Shown piece after piece: positions 1 to 8,210 of a stretch of 64,000 bases of DNA. The stretch is from positions 1 to 64,000 of the IMG/VR virus record IMGVR_UViG_3300036861_000610. The stretch is one strand, 5' to 3'. Position 1 is the stretch's first letter. Each line of letters opens with the position of its first letter. The notes under the pieces were generated by a model. The model made no database searches. It saw only the letters and a program-made list of their open reading frames with translations, and had not been told where the DNA came from. The DNA comes from a virus. The translations under genes and the position numbers were made by a program.

Positions 1-115
1 CGCGTGGGGATTAGCCCCCAGGGGTTGGGAGTAGGGGGCTTGAGGGTTGGTCCTTGGGTTCTGGGGGTGGGGGCTTTGGGGCTGGGGGATGGGGGTTGAC
101 ACCCCTTTAGTTGAT

Positions 116-283
116 TTAGCGGCGAGGGTCTCCGGTTTGGCCTGACCCGCGACAGGTCGAGCAGTTCTGGCCGCCAGTACCCCCGCACCGGCTACACGGG
201 GCGCGCCCCGGGTACTTGCCGGTGCCGCCACAGGTGGTGCAACCAATCTTCCCGCGGCCATTGCAGGTCATACACGTACCCAT
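116..283 (-). CDS. DnaJ-type zinc mini-protein (copy 1)
   Basis: Protein of 55 residues made almost wholly of four modules CMTCNGRG, CTTCGGTG, CSRCGGTG and CSTCRGSG. These match the CxxCxGxG repeats of the DnaJ/Hsp40 cysteine-rich domain, which bind two zinc ions. There is no J-domain or substrate-binding domain. The ATG at 283 is preceded by a GGAGGG Shine-Dalgarno. It is the first of fifteen such genes in the window; function is unknown, with zinc binding and client or RNA binding as the obvious guesses. Confidence 0.85.
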   Translation of the reverse strand: MGTCMTCNGRGKIGCTTCGGTGKYPGRAPCSRCGGTGGQNCSTCRGSGQTGDPRR

Positions 284-374
284 CTGATGAACCCTCCTGG
301 TGATTGACGCTGGTCGCTGCACCCTATCACAGGGGTACGTGGGGGTACGAGGGGTTGCTCTGGCGCTCCGCCTC

Positions 375-395
375 TTGACACCCCTACGTAGGGGT
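375..395 (+). promoter_or_regulatory. TTGACA box fused to a CCCCTACGTAGGGG palindrome
   Basis: TTGACA at 375-380 runs into a perfect 16-bp palindrome ACCCCTACGTAGGGGT (380-395). Half-sites of the same type occur at 331-353. Related palindromes sit between the -35 and -10 boxes of several promoters in this window. No good -10 hexamer follows here, so this may be an operator more than an active promoter. Confidence 0.5.
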
Positions 396-453
396 GGAAG
401 AGTGGGAGGAGCATCAGCACCAGCACCACGACTTCAAGTTCCTGGAGGAGCAG

Positions 454-960
454 ATGCCCGCCAAGGGCTCCTACACCGTCGTCAAGCCCAGCGCCGCCGA
501 ACTGAGCGCCGTCAAGCCCTACCTCATTGACAAGATCGTCCGCTGGGCCCAAGACGAAGGCCACTGCGAAACCGTCGAAGACGCCCTCAACACCGTCTTC
601 GGCGCCCGGCCCGCCAACGACTGGCGCGACAGCGACGGCTTCGACTGCTACGGCTTCGACGTCAACGGCTACAACGCCGCAGGCCTCGACGAAAACGGCT
701 ACGACAAGGACGGCTTCGACAGCGGCGGCTTCGGCAAGGACGGCTACAACAAGGAGGGCTACAACTACCAAGGATTCAACGCCCAAGGCTGGGACAAGGA
801 GGGCTACAACAACCGCGGATACAACGCCGAAGGAGTCAACCGCAAAGGCGAACAGGACGGCCGATTCGAGACCTACGTCAACGGCCTGTCCCGCGCCGAG
901 CGCAGCGAACTGATCCGCGTTCTGCGCAACAGCAACAACGACAACGGCAGATTCTGGTAA
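454..960 (+). CDS. Protein with tandem five-residue G[FY][DN]xx repeats
   Basis: 168 aa. Residues about 1-60 look like an ordinary helical domain. Residues about 60-135 are some fifteen tandem five-residue repeats of the form G-[FYLW]-[DN]-x-x (for example GFDVNGYNAAGLDENGY). The C-terminus (about 136-168) is helical and charged. The start at 454 is chosen because GGAGGAG lies 3 nt upstream; a GTG at 394 in the same frame lies inside the upstream palindrome and lacks a Shine-Dalgarno. It opens a plus-strand operon. Function unknown; the regular repeat suggests a beta-solenoid or extended fibre. Confidence 0.8.
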   Translation: MPAKGSYTVVKPSAAELSAVKPYLIDKIVRWAQDEGHCETVEDALNTVFGARPANDWRDSDGFDCYGFDVNGYNAAGLDENGYDKDGFDSGGFGKDGYNKEGYNYQGFNAQGWDKEGYNNRGYNAEGVNRKGEQDGRFETYVNGLSRAERSELIRVLRNSNNDNGRFW

Positions 961-1016
961 AACCAGCCCGCACCTGCCGTCATCCGCAACACCAACCAGA
1001 AGGAGAAGGAAACGCA

Positions 1017-1490
1017 ATGCCCAATGAGCCCTGGTACGAGAGCAGCAACCCCAGCCGCGTCGCCCGCGGCGGGACCTGGCGCATCTTCCTGTGGATCCTG
1101 GCGTGCTTGGCCTTCATCGGCCTGATCGTTGGCATCGTCTACGGCGTCAAGGTCCTCACCGCACCCGTCCGCGGCGCCGGAGACCAGGAAATCATCGTCA
1201 ACGACGGCCGCAATCGAGTCAACGCCCAGGAATGGTTCGAGAACCAGTACAACCTCATCCTGGCCACTGACCAGAAGCTCGACCAGGCCGCCGCCGACGC
1301 CGCCGCGCACCCCAACGACAGCTTCTACCAGACCAACTACACCGGCCTGAAGAACCGCTGCATCGACATGGTCGCCGCCTACAACGCCGAGGCCCAGAAG
1401 GTCTCGCGCGGAGACTGGCGCTCAGCCGACCTGCCCGCCCACATCAACAACACCGACCCCAGGACCGACTGCAAGGAGACTGCCCGATGA
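1017..1490 (+). CDS. Single-pass membrane protein
   Basis: 157 aa. A short polar N-terminus with Arg residues precedes one strong membrane segment (about residues 22-45), followed by an outside-type domain containing two cysteines. Shine-Dalgarno GAAGGAG lies upstream of the ATG. It overlaps the next gene by 4 nt (ATGA), so both are probably co-translated. No family recognised; likely a virion-independent envelope protein. Confidence 0.8.
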   Translation: MPNEPWYESSNPSRVARGGTWRIFLWILACLAFIGLIVGIVYGVKVLTAPVRGAGDQEIIVNDGRNRVNAQEWFENQYNLILATDQKLDQAAADAAAHPNDSFYQTNYTGLKNRCIDMVAAYNAEAQKVSRGDWRSADLPAHINNTDPRTDCKETAR

Positions 1491-2020
1491 ACCGCCCCCG
1501 ATTCAACCGCTTCAAGTACGCCGCCGTTGCCCTGCTCGGCGTCGGCCTGCTCGCCTTCACCGCCGGCTGCACCGACTCGTCGAAGCTGCCGCAGAACGAC
1601 CCGCAGGCCAGAGCCAACTACGAGGCCCAAACCAGCAACGTCAAGGTGCCAGTACTCACCGACTCACTGGAACGGCGCAACGTTTCGGAACACCTCACCC
1701 GCAACAACGCCGCTGACCGCATCCGCTACATCTACCTCCTGGCCGACACCGGCGGCATCTACGCCTACTTCGTCATCAAGGGCAAGGTGTCCTCGACTGC
1801 CAGCCAGCTCACACCCACTGACGACTGGGCCAAGCGGTGCGACTCCTGCGGCTGGGAGCTGGTTCAGGGCGCCGGTGACGACGGCACCTTCGGTGGCGAT
1901 GAAGGCGGAATCTACTTCTTCACCGACACCGGCATGGAGGTCCAGTGGAACGGCCGGTGGCTGCTCACTGACCAGCCGCTGGTCATCAAGACCCCCACCC
2001 TGACCCTCACCACCAGCTGA
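1487..2020 (+). CDS. Lipoprotein
   Basis: 177 aa with an N-terminal basic stretch, a hydrophobic core and a lipobox ending in FTAGC (Cys about residue 27), so the mature protein should be lipidated and placed on the outer face of the membrane. The mature part has a CDSC pair and Gly/Asp-rich stretches. It is in an operon with the membrane proteins on either side. A phage-coded lipoprotein could affect superinfection, but this is inference. Confidence 0.8.
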   Translation: MNRPRFNRFKYAAVALLGVGLLAFTAGCTDSSKLPQNDPQARANYEAQTSNVKVPVLTDSLERRNVSEHLTRNNAADRIRYIYLLADTGGIYAYFVIKGKVSSTASQLTPTDDWAKRCDSCGWELVQGAGDDGTFGGDEGGIYFFTDTGMEVQWNGRWLLTDQPLVIKTPTLTLTTS

Positions 2021-2034
2021 AGGAGAACAGAACC

Positions 2035-2316
2035 ATGATCAAAACCATCCTCGCATCAGCCGCCATCGCCGCGCTCGCCGCCACTGGCCCCACCAGCTGC
2101 AGCGACAAGCCCGGCCCCCACCGCCAGAACACGAGCACCCAGGACCTGGAGACGTTCGCCAAGTGCGACGACGACAATGGCCACGGGCCCGTGCATCCGT
2201 GTACGACCCGCGACGAGGACGGTAAGTGGATCGTGCACTTGCAGGGCGACAACGACTGCCCGTTCTACACCGTCCAGCCCAAGGATCAGGTCAAGTGCGT
2301 GAACGTGGTCAGGTAG
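2035..2316 (+). CDS. Small exported Cys-rich protein
   Basis: 93 aa. A typical signal sequence at the N-terminus ends near PTSCSD, which could be a lipobox-like cysteine. The mature part is acidic with four more cysteines, suggesting disulphides. GAAGGAG lies 11 nt before the ATG. Third exported product in a row in this operon. Confidence 0.75.
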   Translation: MIKTILASAAIAALAATGPTSCSDKPGPHRQNTSTQDLETFAKCDDDNGHGPVHPCTTRDEDGKWIVHLQGDNDCPFYTVQPKDQVKCVNVVR

Positions 2317-2430
2317 GTGCCTGACAAGCCGCACCCGGTGGATCCAGCTTCACCACGCAACCCGCTGGGACGACCGCGGCCGATACACAGCCCGCCACAC
2401 CCAGTAGACCCCAAGCCTCCGAAGAAGTAA
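2317..2430 (+). CDS. Pro-rich 37-aa peptide
   Basis: A GTG directly follows the TAG of the preceding gene. The 37-residue product is about one third proline and rich in basic residues, ending PKPPKK. It stops just before a strong hairpin at 2434-2464. It is short and compositionally biased, so it may be non-coding. Confidence 0.4.
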   Translation: MPDKPHPVDPASPRNPLGRPRPIHSPPHPVDPKPPKK

Positions 2431-2433
2431 TCC

Positions 2434-2464
2434 TCCGGGGCGGTGCCATCAGCACCGCCCCGGA
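2434..2464 (+). terminator. 13-bp perfect hairpin
   Basis: TCCGGGGCGGTGC and its exact reverse complement are separated by CATCA. No T-run follows, so it may be an RNA-stability element or a Rho-independent terminator of reduced strength inside the operon. Confidence 0.45.
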
Positions 2465-2483
2465 CCGCCCCCAGGAGAAACTC

Positions 2484-2810
2484 ATGCCATCCCCCACTCG
2501 CGACGCCCCAGCGTTCATCACCCAGAACACCAGCCGCAAAGTCACCTACACCCGCACCGTTGACACCACCGGCCGGGCCGCCGAGGCCATGGCCAAGCGC
2601 GGCGACATGGACCTTGTGCAGGTCCCCCACACCTTCGAGGTGGAACGCGTCGCCGGCCCCCGCGACACCAACGCCCGCTTCCGCTTCCTGGTCCCAGGCC
2701 AGATGCTCGTCGTTGCCGAAGACGACCTGCCCATCATCGAGGCGCTCATCATCGCCATGAACGCCGAGCGGCAGGCCACCGAAGAAGGCGACGGAGGTGT
2801 GGCTTCATGA
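2484..2810 (+). CDS. Hypothetical protein
   Basis: 108 aa with mixed alpha/beta character and no recognised motif. Start supported by CAGGAG upstream. It overlaps the following gene by 4 nt (ATGA). Confidence 0.7.
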   Translation: MPSPTRDAPAFITQNTSRKVTYTRTVDTTGRAAEAMAKRGDMDLVQVPHTFEVERVAGPRDTNARFRFLVPGQMLVVAEDDLPIIEALIIAMNAERQATEEGDGGVAS

Positions 2811-3220
2811 TCAGCCTGATCAAGGCCGCCGTAGCACGGGTCAAGAAGAATTCTGGCTTTAATCTCACGGAAGCCCTTAAGCTTCCTGTCGAGGACCTCG
2901 CCTATGTCGTACTTCTCGACGCGAAGCGCAGGCACGCCCAGCTGGTTTTCAGCTTCCTTATCATGGGCAGTGGCCTTCTGACGCTGGTGTTTGATCTTAT
3001 CGGTCCCGCAGTCCTTGCTACTGCCGGTTGCTACCTCATCGCGGGCCTTTTCCTCCTCGATGTCATCGTCGTTTGGCTGAACCTGCGCCGGGGGCGCCGC
3101 TTCGTGCGGAAAGCTATCGAACGCAATAAGAGGCGCCAGACCATCGAGTATGACAAGGAGCAGAAGGCTGAGGCGTGGACCGCAGAGTTGATGTCGAGAT
3201 GGAACAGGACGCAGCCGTGA
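2807..3220 (+). CDS. Two-helix membrane protein
   Basis: 137 aa with two hydrophobic segments at about residues 47-65 and 68-88, flanked by basic regions, suggesting a hairpin membrane protein with both ends inside. The C-terminus is highly charged. Locally the codon use is less GC-rich than its neighbours. It overlaps the next gene by 4 nt (GTGA). Confidence 0.75.
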   Translation: MISLIKAAVARVKKNSGFNLTEALKLPVEDLAYVVLLDAKRRHAQLVFSFLIMGSGLLTLVFDLIGPAVLATAGCYLIAGLFLLDVIVVWLNLRRGRRFVRKAIERNKRRQTIEYDKEQKAEAWTAELMSRWNRTQP

Positions 3221-4032
3221 GCAACGACAAAAACCAAAGAGAGACAGCATCCCCCGTGACAACTGAAGACTTCAGATCCGTCAGCGAAACTACCGAGGTT
3301 GTCAACGCAGAACCTATCGATGCGCCCGAGGTGGCAGGGCCGCCGGTCGACGACGTCATCACCATCGACCGGAAAATCGGCGCCACCCGCGCTGCTGTCA
3401 CCCTCACCTCCGGCCTCACCGTCACTGGGGCCTGGGCAGCCGGCGACTCCCAAGCCCTGCGGCGCCTCATCGAAAGCCTCATCGAAGTAACCGACGGCGC
3501 CACCGCCCGCGTCGACCGCGGAGTCAGGCGCATCGCCGACCTGGAAGATGCGCTGCGCGCAGTCCGAACCCAGCTCCGGGTCGCCCTCGACGAGGTTCAC
3601 GACCTGCATACCGAACGGGAAGTTATTCGACACGACCTTGGTCACCAGCTGGCTGAACAGCTGGGCGAAATCACCACCCTTCGCGCCGAGATCGACGGCG
3701 CCCGCGCCATAGCCATGCTGTCCCCCGACAAGGCGGAGCTGGTACGTGAACGGGACCAGCTCCGCAGCGCCCTTGCTACCGAGAAGCGTCGCGCCGATAC
3801 AGCTGTGGCCGCCTACCGGGAGCTGGAGGAACGGACCTCGGTTGACATGGCCATCGCTGAAGCTGATCGTGCCTACAACCTGAGGCGACAGGCTCTCGCC
3901 GCCGTGGAAACAGCCGAGGAAGCATTTGAGGACAAGTTGTGGAAGAAAGGCGGACGGTACCTGAGGCTCGCGAACACGTGGATCGCCTTGCTCAACGCCG
4001 GCAGCGAGCCGCTGGAGGCACCACCGGAATGA
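3217..4032 (+). CDS. Coiled-coil protein
   Basis: 271 aa. After a polar, acidic N-terminus (about 60 residues) the protein is largely heptad-like helix from about residue 85 to 250, so it is probably a long coiled coil. The GTG at 3217 overlaps the upstream stop; an ATG at 3199 is an alternative. It overlaps the next gene by 4 nt. Confidence 0.75.
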   Translation: MSNDKNQRETASPVTTEDFRSVSETTEVVNAEPIDAPEVAGPPVDDVITIDRKIGATRAAVTLTSGLTVTGAWAAGDSQALRRLIESLIEVTDGATARVDRGVRRIADLEDALRAVRTQLRVALDEVHDLHTEREVIRHDLGHQLAEQLGEITTLRAEIDGARAIAMLSPDKAELVRERDQLRSALATEKRRADTAVAAYRELEERTSVDMAIAEADRAYNLRRQALAAVETAEEAFEDKLWKKGGRYLRLANTWIALLNAGSEPLEAPPE

Positions 4033-4694
4033 ATACCCGGGTTGTTGGACGGGTAACTCAACCAGCTCCCCAGGTCTGGATATACGACAAGCAGACAAAA
4101 AGTTGGATGGAGCCGGAGGCGGTTACCACACCCCCACTGGAGCAGATTGGAGAAGCCTTGAAGGCGATAGACCGAGAGCAGGCAGGTCTGGTGCAGGCCA
4201 TGCGGCTGGCGCGCGCTCGCGGCTTTTCCTGGGCGAAGATCGGAGTCATCCTGGGCGTCAGCCGCCAGGCCGCTCAGCAGCGTTTCGGGTTCGTAGACGA
4301 TGAGCTGCGCCGCCAAGGCAAGGAGGTGGTCGATGAACCAGAACCGGCCGTTGAGGCAACTTCCACGCCGCAGCCGCAGCCGCCTAAACCGGTCCACGCA
4401 GTAGCGCCCGAACCTCAATTCGACTTCTCGGCGATGGCCGGTATGACTGATGACGAGATTATCGCCATGGCTAAGAACCTGCCGATCGAGGCGAAGCTCT
4501 ATGACCCTTACCTCAGGGCACTGCGGGAAGCTATCGTCGTGACACTGCACAAACGCGGCATGGGCCAGGCGAAGATCGCGGCGATCATCCACAAATCTGC
4601 GCAGCGCGTGTCACAGATCATTGGTGACTACTACACCCGCAAGGAGCGGGAGTGGCAGGAGGAACGCGCTCGGTGGGGACAGGAGGGGGCGTAA
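4029..4694 (+). CDS. Double helix-turn-helix DNA-binding protein
   Basis: 221 aa with two HTH-like stretches: SWAKIGVILGVSRQAAQQRF (about residues 68-87) and KIAAIIHKSAQRVSQIIGDY near the C-terminus (about 186-205), joined by a Pro-rich linker. The pattern fits a sequence-specific DNA-binding regulator. It starts on the ATGA overlap with the coiled-coil gene. It is a candidate to bind the repeated CCCC/GGGG palindromes, but nothing in the sequence proves this. Confidence 0.75.
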   Translation: MNTRVVGRVTQPAPQVWIYDKQTKSWMEPEAVTTPPLEQIGEALKAIDREQAGLVQAMRLARARGFSWAKIGVILGVSRQAAQQRFGFVDDELRRQGKEVVDEPEPAVEATSTPQPQPPKPVHAVAPEPQFDFSAMAGMTDDEIIAMAKNLPIEAKLYDPYLRALREAIVVTLHKRGMGQAKIAAIIHKSAQRVSQIIGDYYTRKEREWQEERARWGQEGA

Positions 4695-4697
4695 AAC

Positions 4698-4982
4698 ATG
4701 AGCATGAGCATGTTCAGTAGACGGGCCAGTCTTACCAACCCCCAGTACTGTCAGGCATGGCGTGATTTGACAGCTGAAGAGGTTGTCACCTTCACTGCGC
4801 CGAAGCCTCGGGCCACCTGCCATCTCAACAAGGGGCACTTCGGTGACCACGAGGACAAGATCCTGGGGGTGGCGTGGAACGTCGCCGGCCGTCGGGAGCC
4901 AGTGTACTGGGCCGCCGAGCGTGATAAGGCCATCGAAAACAACATGCAGGATACCAAGGAGAAGGACGAGGCGACGTCGTGA
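4698..4982 (+). CDS. Hypothetical protein
   Basis: 94 aa. Contains two cysteines and a CHLNKGHFGDHED stretch that could hold a metal. AGGAGGGGG lies upstream of the start. It overlaps the next gene by 4 nt. Confidence 0.7.
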   Translation: MSMSMFSRRASLTNPQYCQAWRDLTAEEVVTFTAPKPRATCHLNKGHFGDHEDKILGVAWNVAGRREPVYWAAERDKAIENNMQDTKEKDEATS

Positions 4983-5386
4983 CGGAGGGACCAGAGGAAC
5001 AGGACCCGCGCTGGACGGTGGAGACAGAGGAGATTACTGCTCAGGCGATCTACCAGTCCACACCTCATGCCGAGGACAACGTCTGGCATCACCTTTCACC
5101 CGACGGCGAAGCCCGGTGGTACATGCGGGAACGCGCCAAGGTAGTCCTCGACGCCTTGCACGGCATCGGGCTGCTTCTCCCGCCGGGCGGCAGTTCGTAT
5201 ATCGAGTACGGCTACGTCCGCCGGGACATTGGTAGTTCGTACAGCAGTCACGATCCGGTGGATGCAGCTCAGGCCTTTGCAAGGGCCGGGGGAGTGGCGG
5301 TAGCGCGCCGCGGAACTCGGGTGGCTATCGAGGGGCCGGAGACGGGCGGCCTTTACTACGGTCCATGGCAATTCGACGACGAGTAA
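4979..5386 (+). CDS. Hypothetical protein
   Basis: 135 aa starting with GTG in a GTGA overlap. Mixed alpha/beta, Gly- and Tyr-rich in the second half; no known motif. It overlaps the next gene by 22 nt. Confidence 0.7.
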   Translation: MTEGPEEQDPRWTVETEEITAQAIYQSTPHAEDNVWHHLSPDGEARWYMRERAKVVLDALHGIGLLLPPGGSSYIEYGYVRRDIGSSYSSHDPVDAAQAFARAGGVAVARRGTRVAIEGPETGGLYYGPWQFDDE

Positions 5387-5712
5387 AAGTCGTGGTGCCG
5401 ACGCGGGTGCCGTGCGTGGGGGGCTGCCAGGCCCCCGAAGCGATTGTGGCTCCCCGACATGGTTACGGATACGGTCTTTACGATGGTGCTGGCACCCTCA
5501 AAAGGCCCGGGTCACAGTGGTGCTGTCGTGAATGTAGCGTCCTCTGGGAAGTGCAGAAACAAGAACTCAATGGATGGGAACGCTACCGGTACGAGTGGCA
5601 CAGGGTCCCTGAATGGAGGCAGCGTCGATATGACCGGAAGCTTCTTCAGCACCGCCGTACTCCATTCGTGAAACAGATTTGGCGTCTCATTAACAGCACA
5701 GCCAGGGGGTAA
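5365..5712 (+). CDS. Basic zinc-type small protein
   Basis: 115 aa, strongly basic, with CVGGC and CCREC pairs about 40 residues apart that look like a zinc ribbon. The C-terminus is rich in Arg and Trp. It may bind nucleic acid; no family recognised. Confidence 0.7.
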   Translation: MAIRRRVKVVVPTRVPCVGGCQAPEAIVAPRHGYGYGLYDGAGTLKRPGSQWCCRECSVLWEVQKQELNGWERYRYEWHRVPEWRQRRYDRKLLQHRRTPFVKQIWRLINSTARG

Positions 5713-5715
5713 ACA

Positions 5716-5907
5716 ATGAGGCGCGAGACCGAAGCGCTGCTGGCTGTGCTCGATGGTGATGAAAGTCAGTGTCGAGCACTTTTGGCGGCCATGCCGTCCC
5801 AGGAATTGCATCAGCTTCGCGGCGTCTTAGGCCAACTTCGGGAGATGACCTCGGAGGCGTATCACACCTCCCGGCGAAAGGTCTCCGGAGATGACACCTG
5901 GTTCTGA
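5716..5907 (+). CDS. Small helical protein
   Basis: 63 aa, predicted all-helical, with no known motif. It starts 4 nt after the upstream stop, within the same operon. Confidence 0.65.
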   Translation: MRRETEALLAVLDGDESQCRALLAAMPSQELHQLRGVLGQLREMTSEAYHTSRRKVSGDDTWF

Positions 5908-5934
5908 GAGAGCGGAAAGAAAGTTTTCAGCCCC

Positions 5935-6258
5935 GTGACTAAATACAAAAAATTGCCGGTTGAGAAAATCGTCAACGAATATGAGGTCGGTGACAGCCTG
6001 AGAGTATTAGCCAATCGATATGAGGTCGGATACGGGACTATCCGTAGAATTCTGGCGGCTTCCCGTGTGCCGATTCGAGGAACGGGTCGACACAGTGGAG
6101 ATGTTAAGCCGAGCCTTATTCCGTCGACCTACACCTCAAACTTCTGGGAAGACCCACCGAACGGAAACCTTGCTGCTCACGAGGTTACTCGGCTCCGTCA
6201 GGCGGTGGGCTGGGACGAGAGTTGGGCTGGCCCCTATGATGCGATCAACGGTGACTAG
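5935..6258 (+). CDS. HTH protein
   Basis: 107 aa with GTG start. The N-terminal part (about residues 9-40) fits the helix-turn-helix seen in resolvase/transposase-like regulators: an IVNEYEVGDSLRVLANRYEV-type helix pair followed by GTIRRIL. The remainder is short and unstructured. Likely a small DNA-binding protein. Confidence 0.75.
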   Translation: MTKYKKLPVEKIVNEYEVGDSLRVLANRYEVGYGTIRRILAASRVPIRGTGRHSGDVKPSLIPSTYTSNFWEDPPNGNLAAHEVTRLRQAVGWDESWAGPYDAINGD

Positions 6259-6279
6259 TCGAGCCCCTGGAGCTGTGCG

Positions 6280-6957
6280 TTGATCTGCGAGTTGATAGCC
6301 CACACCGCCATCGTCAACCATCGGGCCATGGCCGACGCCGGCTACGTCTTTCACACCGAGGAGCGGGTGACCGATCCGGACAACCTGTCCGAGTTCGCCG
6401 GCCGCGGATGCTACGAATCCTGGGGCCGCCCCAACCCAGAAACGGCCACCAACCGCGGGTACCTGCACCACATCCTCGACGTGGCCCACACCTCGGTTCT
6501 GGAGCACGCCTCAGCGACGTTCTATGTGGCTGAAGTGTCCCGGGCTCTACTGATGGAGCTGCGCACCCATCGACTTTTGTCGTTCTCTGCCTTGTCCCAG
6601 CGTTATGTCGACTCGGCCAGCTCCAACGCCATTATTCCGCCCGCCCTCAGCCGTTACGGTGACGCGGCCAACCTGGTTCGCGAGCACCAGCGAGACTCAG
6701 TGGTCAGGTACGAAAGCCTCGTCGCCCAGCTCTCCTCGAAAGGGCTCAGTCGCAAAGAAGTCCGTGAAGCGGCCAGGGCAGTGCTGCCCAACTCCACCGA
6801 GACCCGGTTCGTGGTTACCGGCAACATGTGGGCCTGGCACTACGTCATCGGCCGGCGCATCACCCCGGATGCCGACGCCGAAATCCGGCAGCTGGCCGAC
6901 AGCATGTTGTACCAGCTCCGGGAGATCGCCCCCAACATCTTCCAGGACCTGCACTGA
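6280..6957 (+). CDS. thyX: Flavin-dependent thymidylate synthase
   Basis: 225 aa, normal length for ThyX. It shows the ThyX signature RTHRLLSFSALSQRY (the RHRxxSxxxxSxR motif) at about residues 91-105, plus HTSVLEHASATF upstream. The enzyme makes dTMP from dUMP using methylene-tetrahydrofolate, FAD and NADPH, supplying thymine for phage DNA. A TTG start is used, with GGAG 7 nt upstream; no better start exists. A putative promoter for the next operon follows directly. Confidence 0.93.
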   Translation: MICELIAHTAIVNHRAMADAGYVFHTEERVTDPDNLSEFAGRGCYESWGRPNPETATNRGYLHHILDVAHTSVLEHASATFYVAEVSRALLMELRTHRLLSFSALSQRYVDSASSNAIIPPALSRYGDAANLVREHQRDSVVRYESLVAQLSSKGLSRKEVREAARAVLPNSTETRFVVTGNMWAWHYVIGRRITPDADAEIRQLADSMLYQLREIAPNIFQDLH

Positions 6958-6979
6958 CGTACAAGGCTCCCTTAGGGCC

Positions 6980-7008
6980 TTGACCCGTACGTAGGGGTGT
7001 GCCACGCT
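6980..7008 (+). promoter_or_regulatory. Promoter with TACGTAGGGG palindrome; leaderless
   Basis: TTGACC (6980-6985), 17 bp, CACGCT (7003-7008). The spacer contains ACCCGTACGTAGGGGT (6983-6998), one mismatch from the palindrome at 380-395. The gene's ATG at 7015 would lie at or next to the transcription start. Confidence 0.6.
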
Positions 7009-7014
7009 AGGTGC

Positions 7015-7401
7015 ATGACACCCACCCCCATGGACCTCGATGCCGTCCAGGAGCGGCACGATTTGGCCTTCAAGCGCGTCCTGACCTCGGAGACCGGCGA
7101 GACGCTGGCTGAGTTCCGTGAGCGCGTGGACAGCGAGTACAACAGTGCCGCGTGGGACAGCGCCGAAGATGTCCCTGCCCTGCTCGCTGAGATCCGGCGC
7201 CTGCAGGTCTTCGACGTTGATGGGCCCGTGGAAGAAGACGCTGAAGTCTTCGATCGAGTCGAGGCGCCCAGCGACATGCCGATGCTCGGCGTTCGTTGGA
7301 CCGACAGCTACCAGATGCTGTCCTGGGGCGAGCTGCTCACCTTGGCCGAGTTCTACGGCGGGCGCCTGGTCGACGTCACCGGATCGGAGGCCGGCTCGTG
7401 A
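7015..7401 (+). CDS. Hypothetical protein
   Basis: 128 aa, acidic, helical, with no recognised family. The start at 7015 has no Shine-Dalgarno but lies 6 nt after a -10 box, which fits a leaderless mRNA. First gene of an operon with 4-nt overlaps. Confidence 0.7.
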   Translation: MTPTPMDLDAVQERHDLAFKRVLTSETGETLAEFRERVDSEYNSAAWDSAEDVPALLAEIRRLQVFDVDGPVEEDAEVFDRVEAPSDMPMLGVRWTDSYQMLSWGELLTLAEFYGGRLVDVTGSEAGS

Positions 7402-7637
7402 ACAGCCTGAACCTGGCACACATCCGCCGGCACCTGGCGGCAGCGGAAGACAGCGCCCACATGGTTCTCAACGCCGGATCCAACCAACGAGTAGCCAACG
7501 AAATACACCTGGGCACCACCGCCCTCGTCCTGAACGACGCTCACCTGCTCGTGGCCGAGGTCGAACGCCTGCGTCGTGAAATTCGACAGTTGAAGCTGGA
7601 GTACGCCAAGTTGGCCCTGGGGCGAGGTGTGTCATGA
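7398..7637 (+). CDS. Hypothetical helical protein
   Basis: 79 aa, GTG start in a 4-nt overlap. The C-terminal half has an LVAEVERLRREIRQLKLEY heptad pattern, so probably a short coiled coil. The next gene overlaps by 4 nt. Confidence 0.65.
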   Translation: MNSLNLAHIRRHLAAAEDSAHMVLNAGSNQRVANEIHLGTTALVLNDAHLLVAEVERLRREIRQLKLEYAKLALGRGVS

Positions 7638-7888
7638 ACGTCTTCCGACGTGTAGCCCTGGTGGCTGTTGCGCTGTTTAGCGTGGCCACGCTGGCCGGCT
7701 GTAGTGACCCGGCCAATCCTGCCGAAAACAACCACGCCAAAGTGTGCCAGCTCAACGGCGGTTCGATTCATAAGTACTCCCAGTACGGCGGCAAGTACTC
7801 GCGCTCCACCTACTGGTGCGAGGATTCGCAGCGCAACATCACTGACCTGTGGTTTGAGAACACGGACAAGGGCTACCGTGATGTCTGA
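7634..7888 (+). CDS. Lipoprotein
   Basis: 84 aa with basic N-terminus, hydrophobic core and lipobox TLAGC (Cys about residue 23). The mature part of about 60 residues has two Cys and many Tyr/Ser. Probably anchored on the outer side of the membrane. The second lipoprotein gene of the window. Confidence 0.75.
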   Translation: MNVFRRVALVAVALFSVATLAGCSDPANPAENNHAKVCQLNGGSIHKYSQYGGKYSRSTYWCEDSQRNITDLWFENTDKGYRDV

Positions 7889-8210
7889 CGACCTGGACCT
7901 GGAGGCTATTCAGGAGCGAGCCGACGTGGCATACGACTATGTCGGCAGCGGATCCTGGCTCAGCGCCCGAGATGTACCTGACCTGCTGGCCGAGGTCGAG
8001 CGCCTTCGGGCTCTGGTCACTGGTAAGGACGTCGCCTACGGCTGGAAGGCCGCCCAGAAGGCCCTTCAAGCTGAAGCTGTCTACTACCAGGGGGACAACG
8101 ACCTGCTATCCGCTGCTCTGACCGAGGCCGCTGATCGTTTGGAGCGCATCCCGTACCCACACCAGAATCCCGGTGCAACTGAGGCAGAGGCGAGGACATG
8201 GCACCCATGA
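7881..8210 (+). CDS. Hypothetical helical protein
   Basis: 109 aa. The motif DVPDLLAEVERLRAL resembles the gene at 7015 and the one at 7398 (LLAEIRRLQ, LVAEVERLR), suggesting a small family of related helical proteins in this operon. No function known. Confidence 0.65.
   Translation: MSDDLDLEAIQERADVAYDYVGSGSWLSARDVPDLLAEVERLRALVTGKDVAYGWKAAQKALQAEAVYYQGDNDLLSAALTEAADRLERIPYPHQNPGATEAEARTWHP

Noticed and set aside
268-1017. Long minus-strand frame opposite the five-residue repeat gene
   Set aside because: Its V/A-rich sequence is the mirror of the repeat codons; the plus-strand gene has the ribosome site and better composition.
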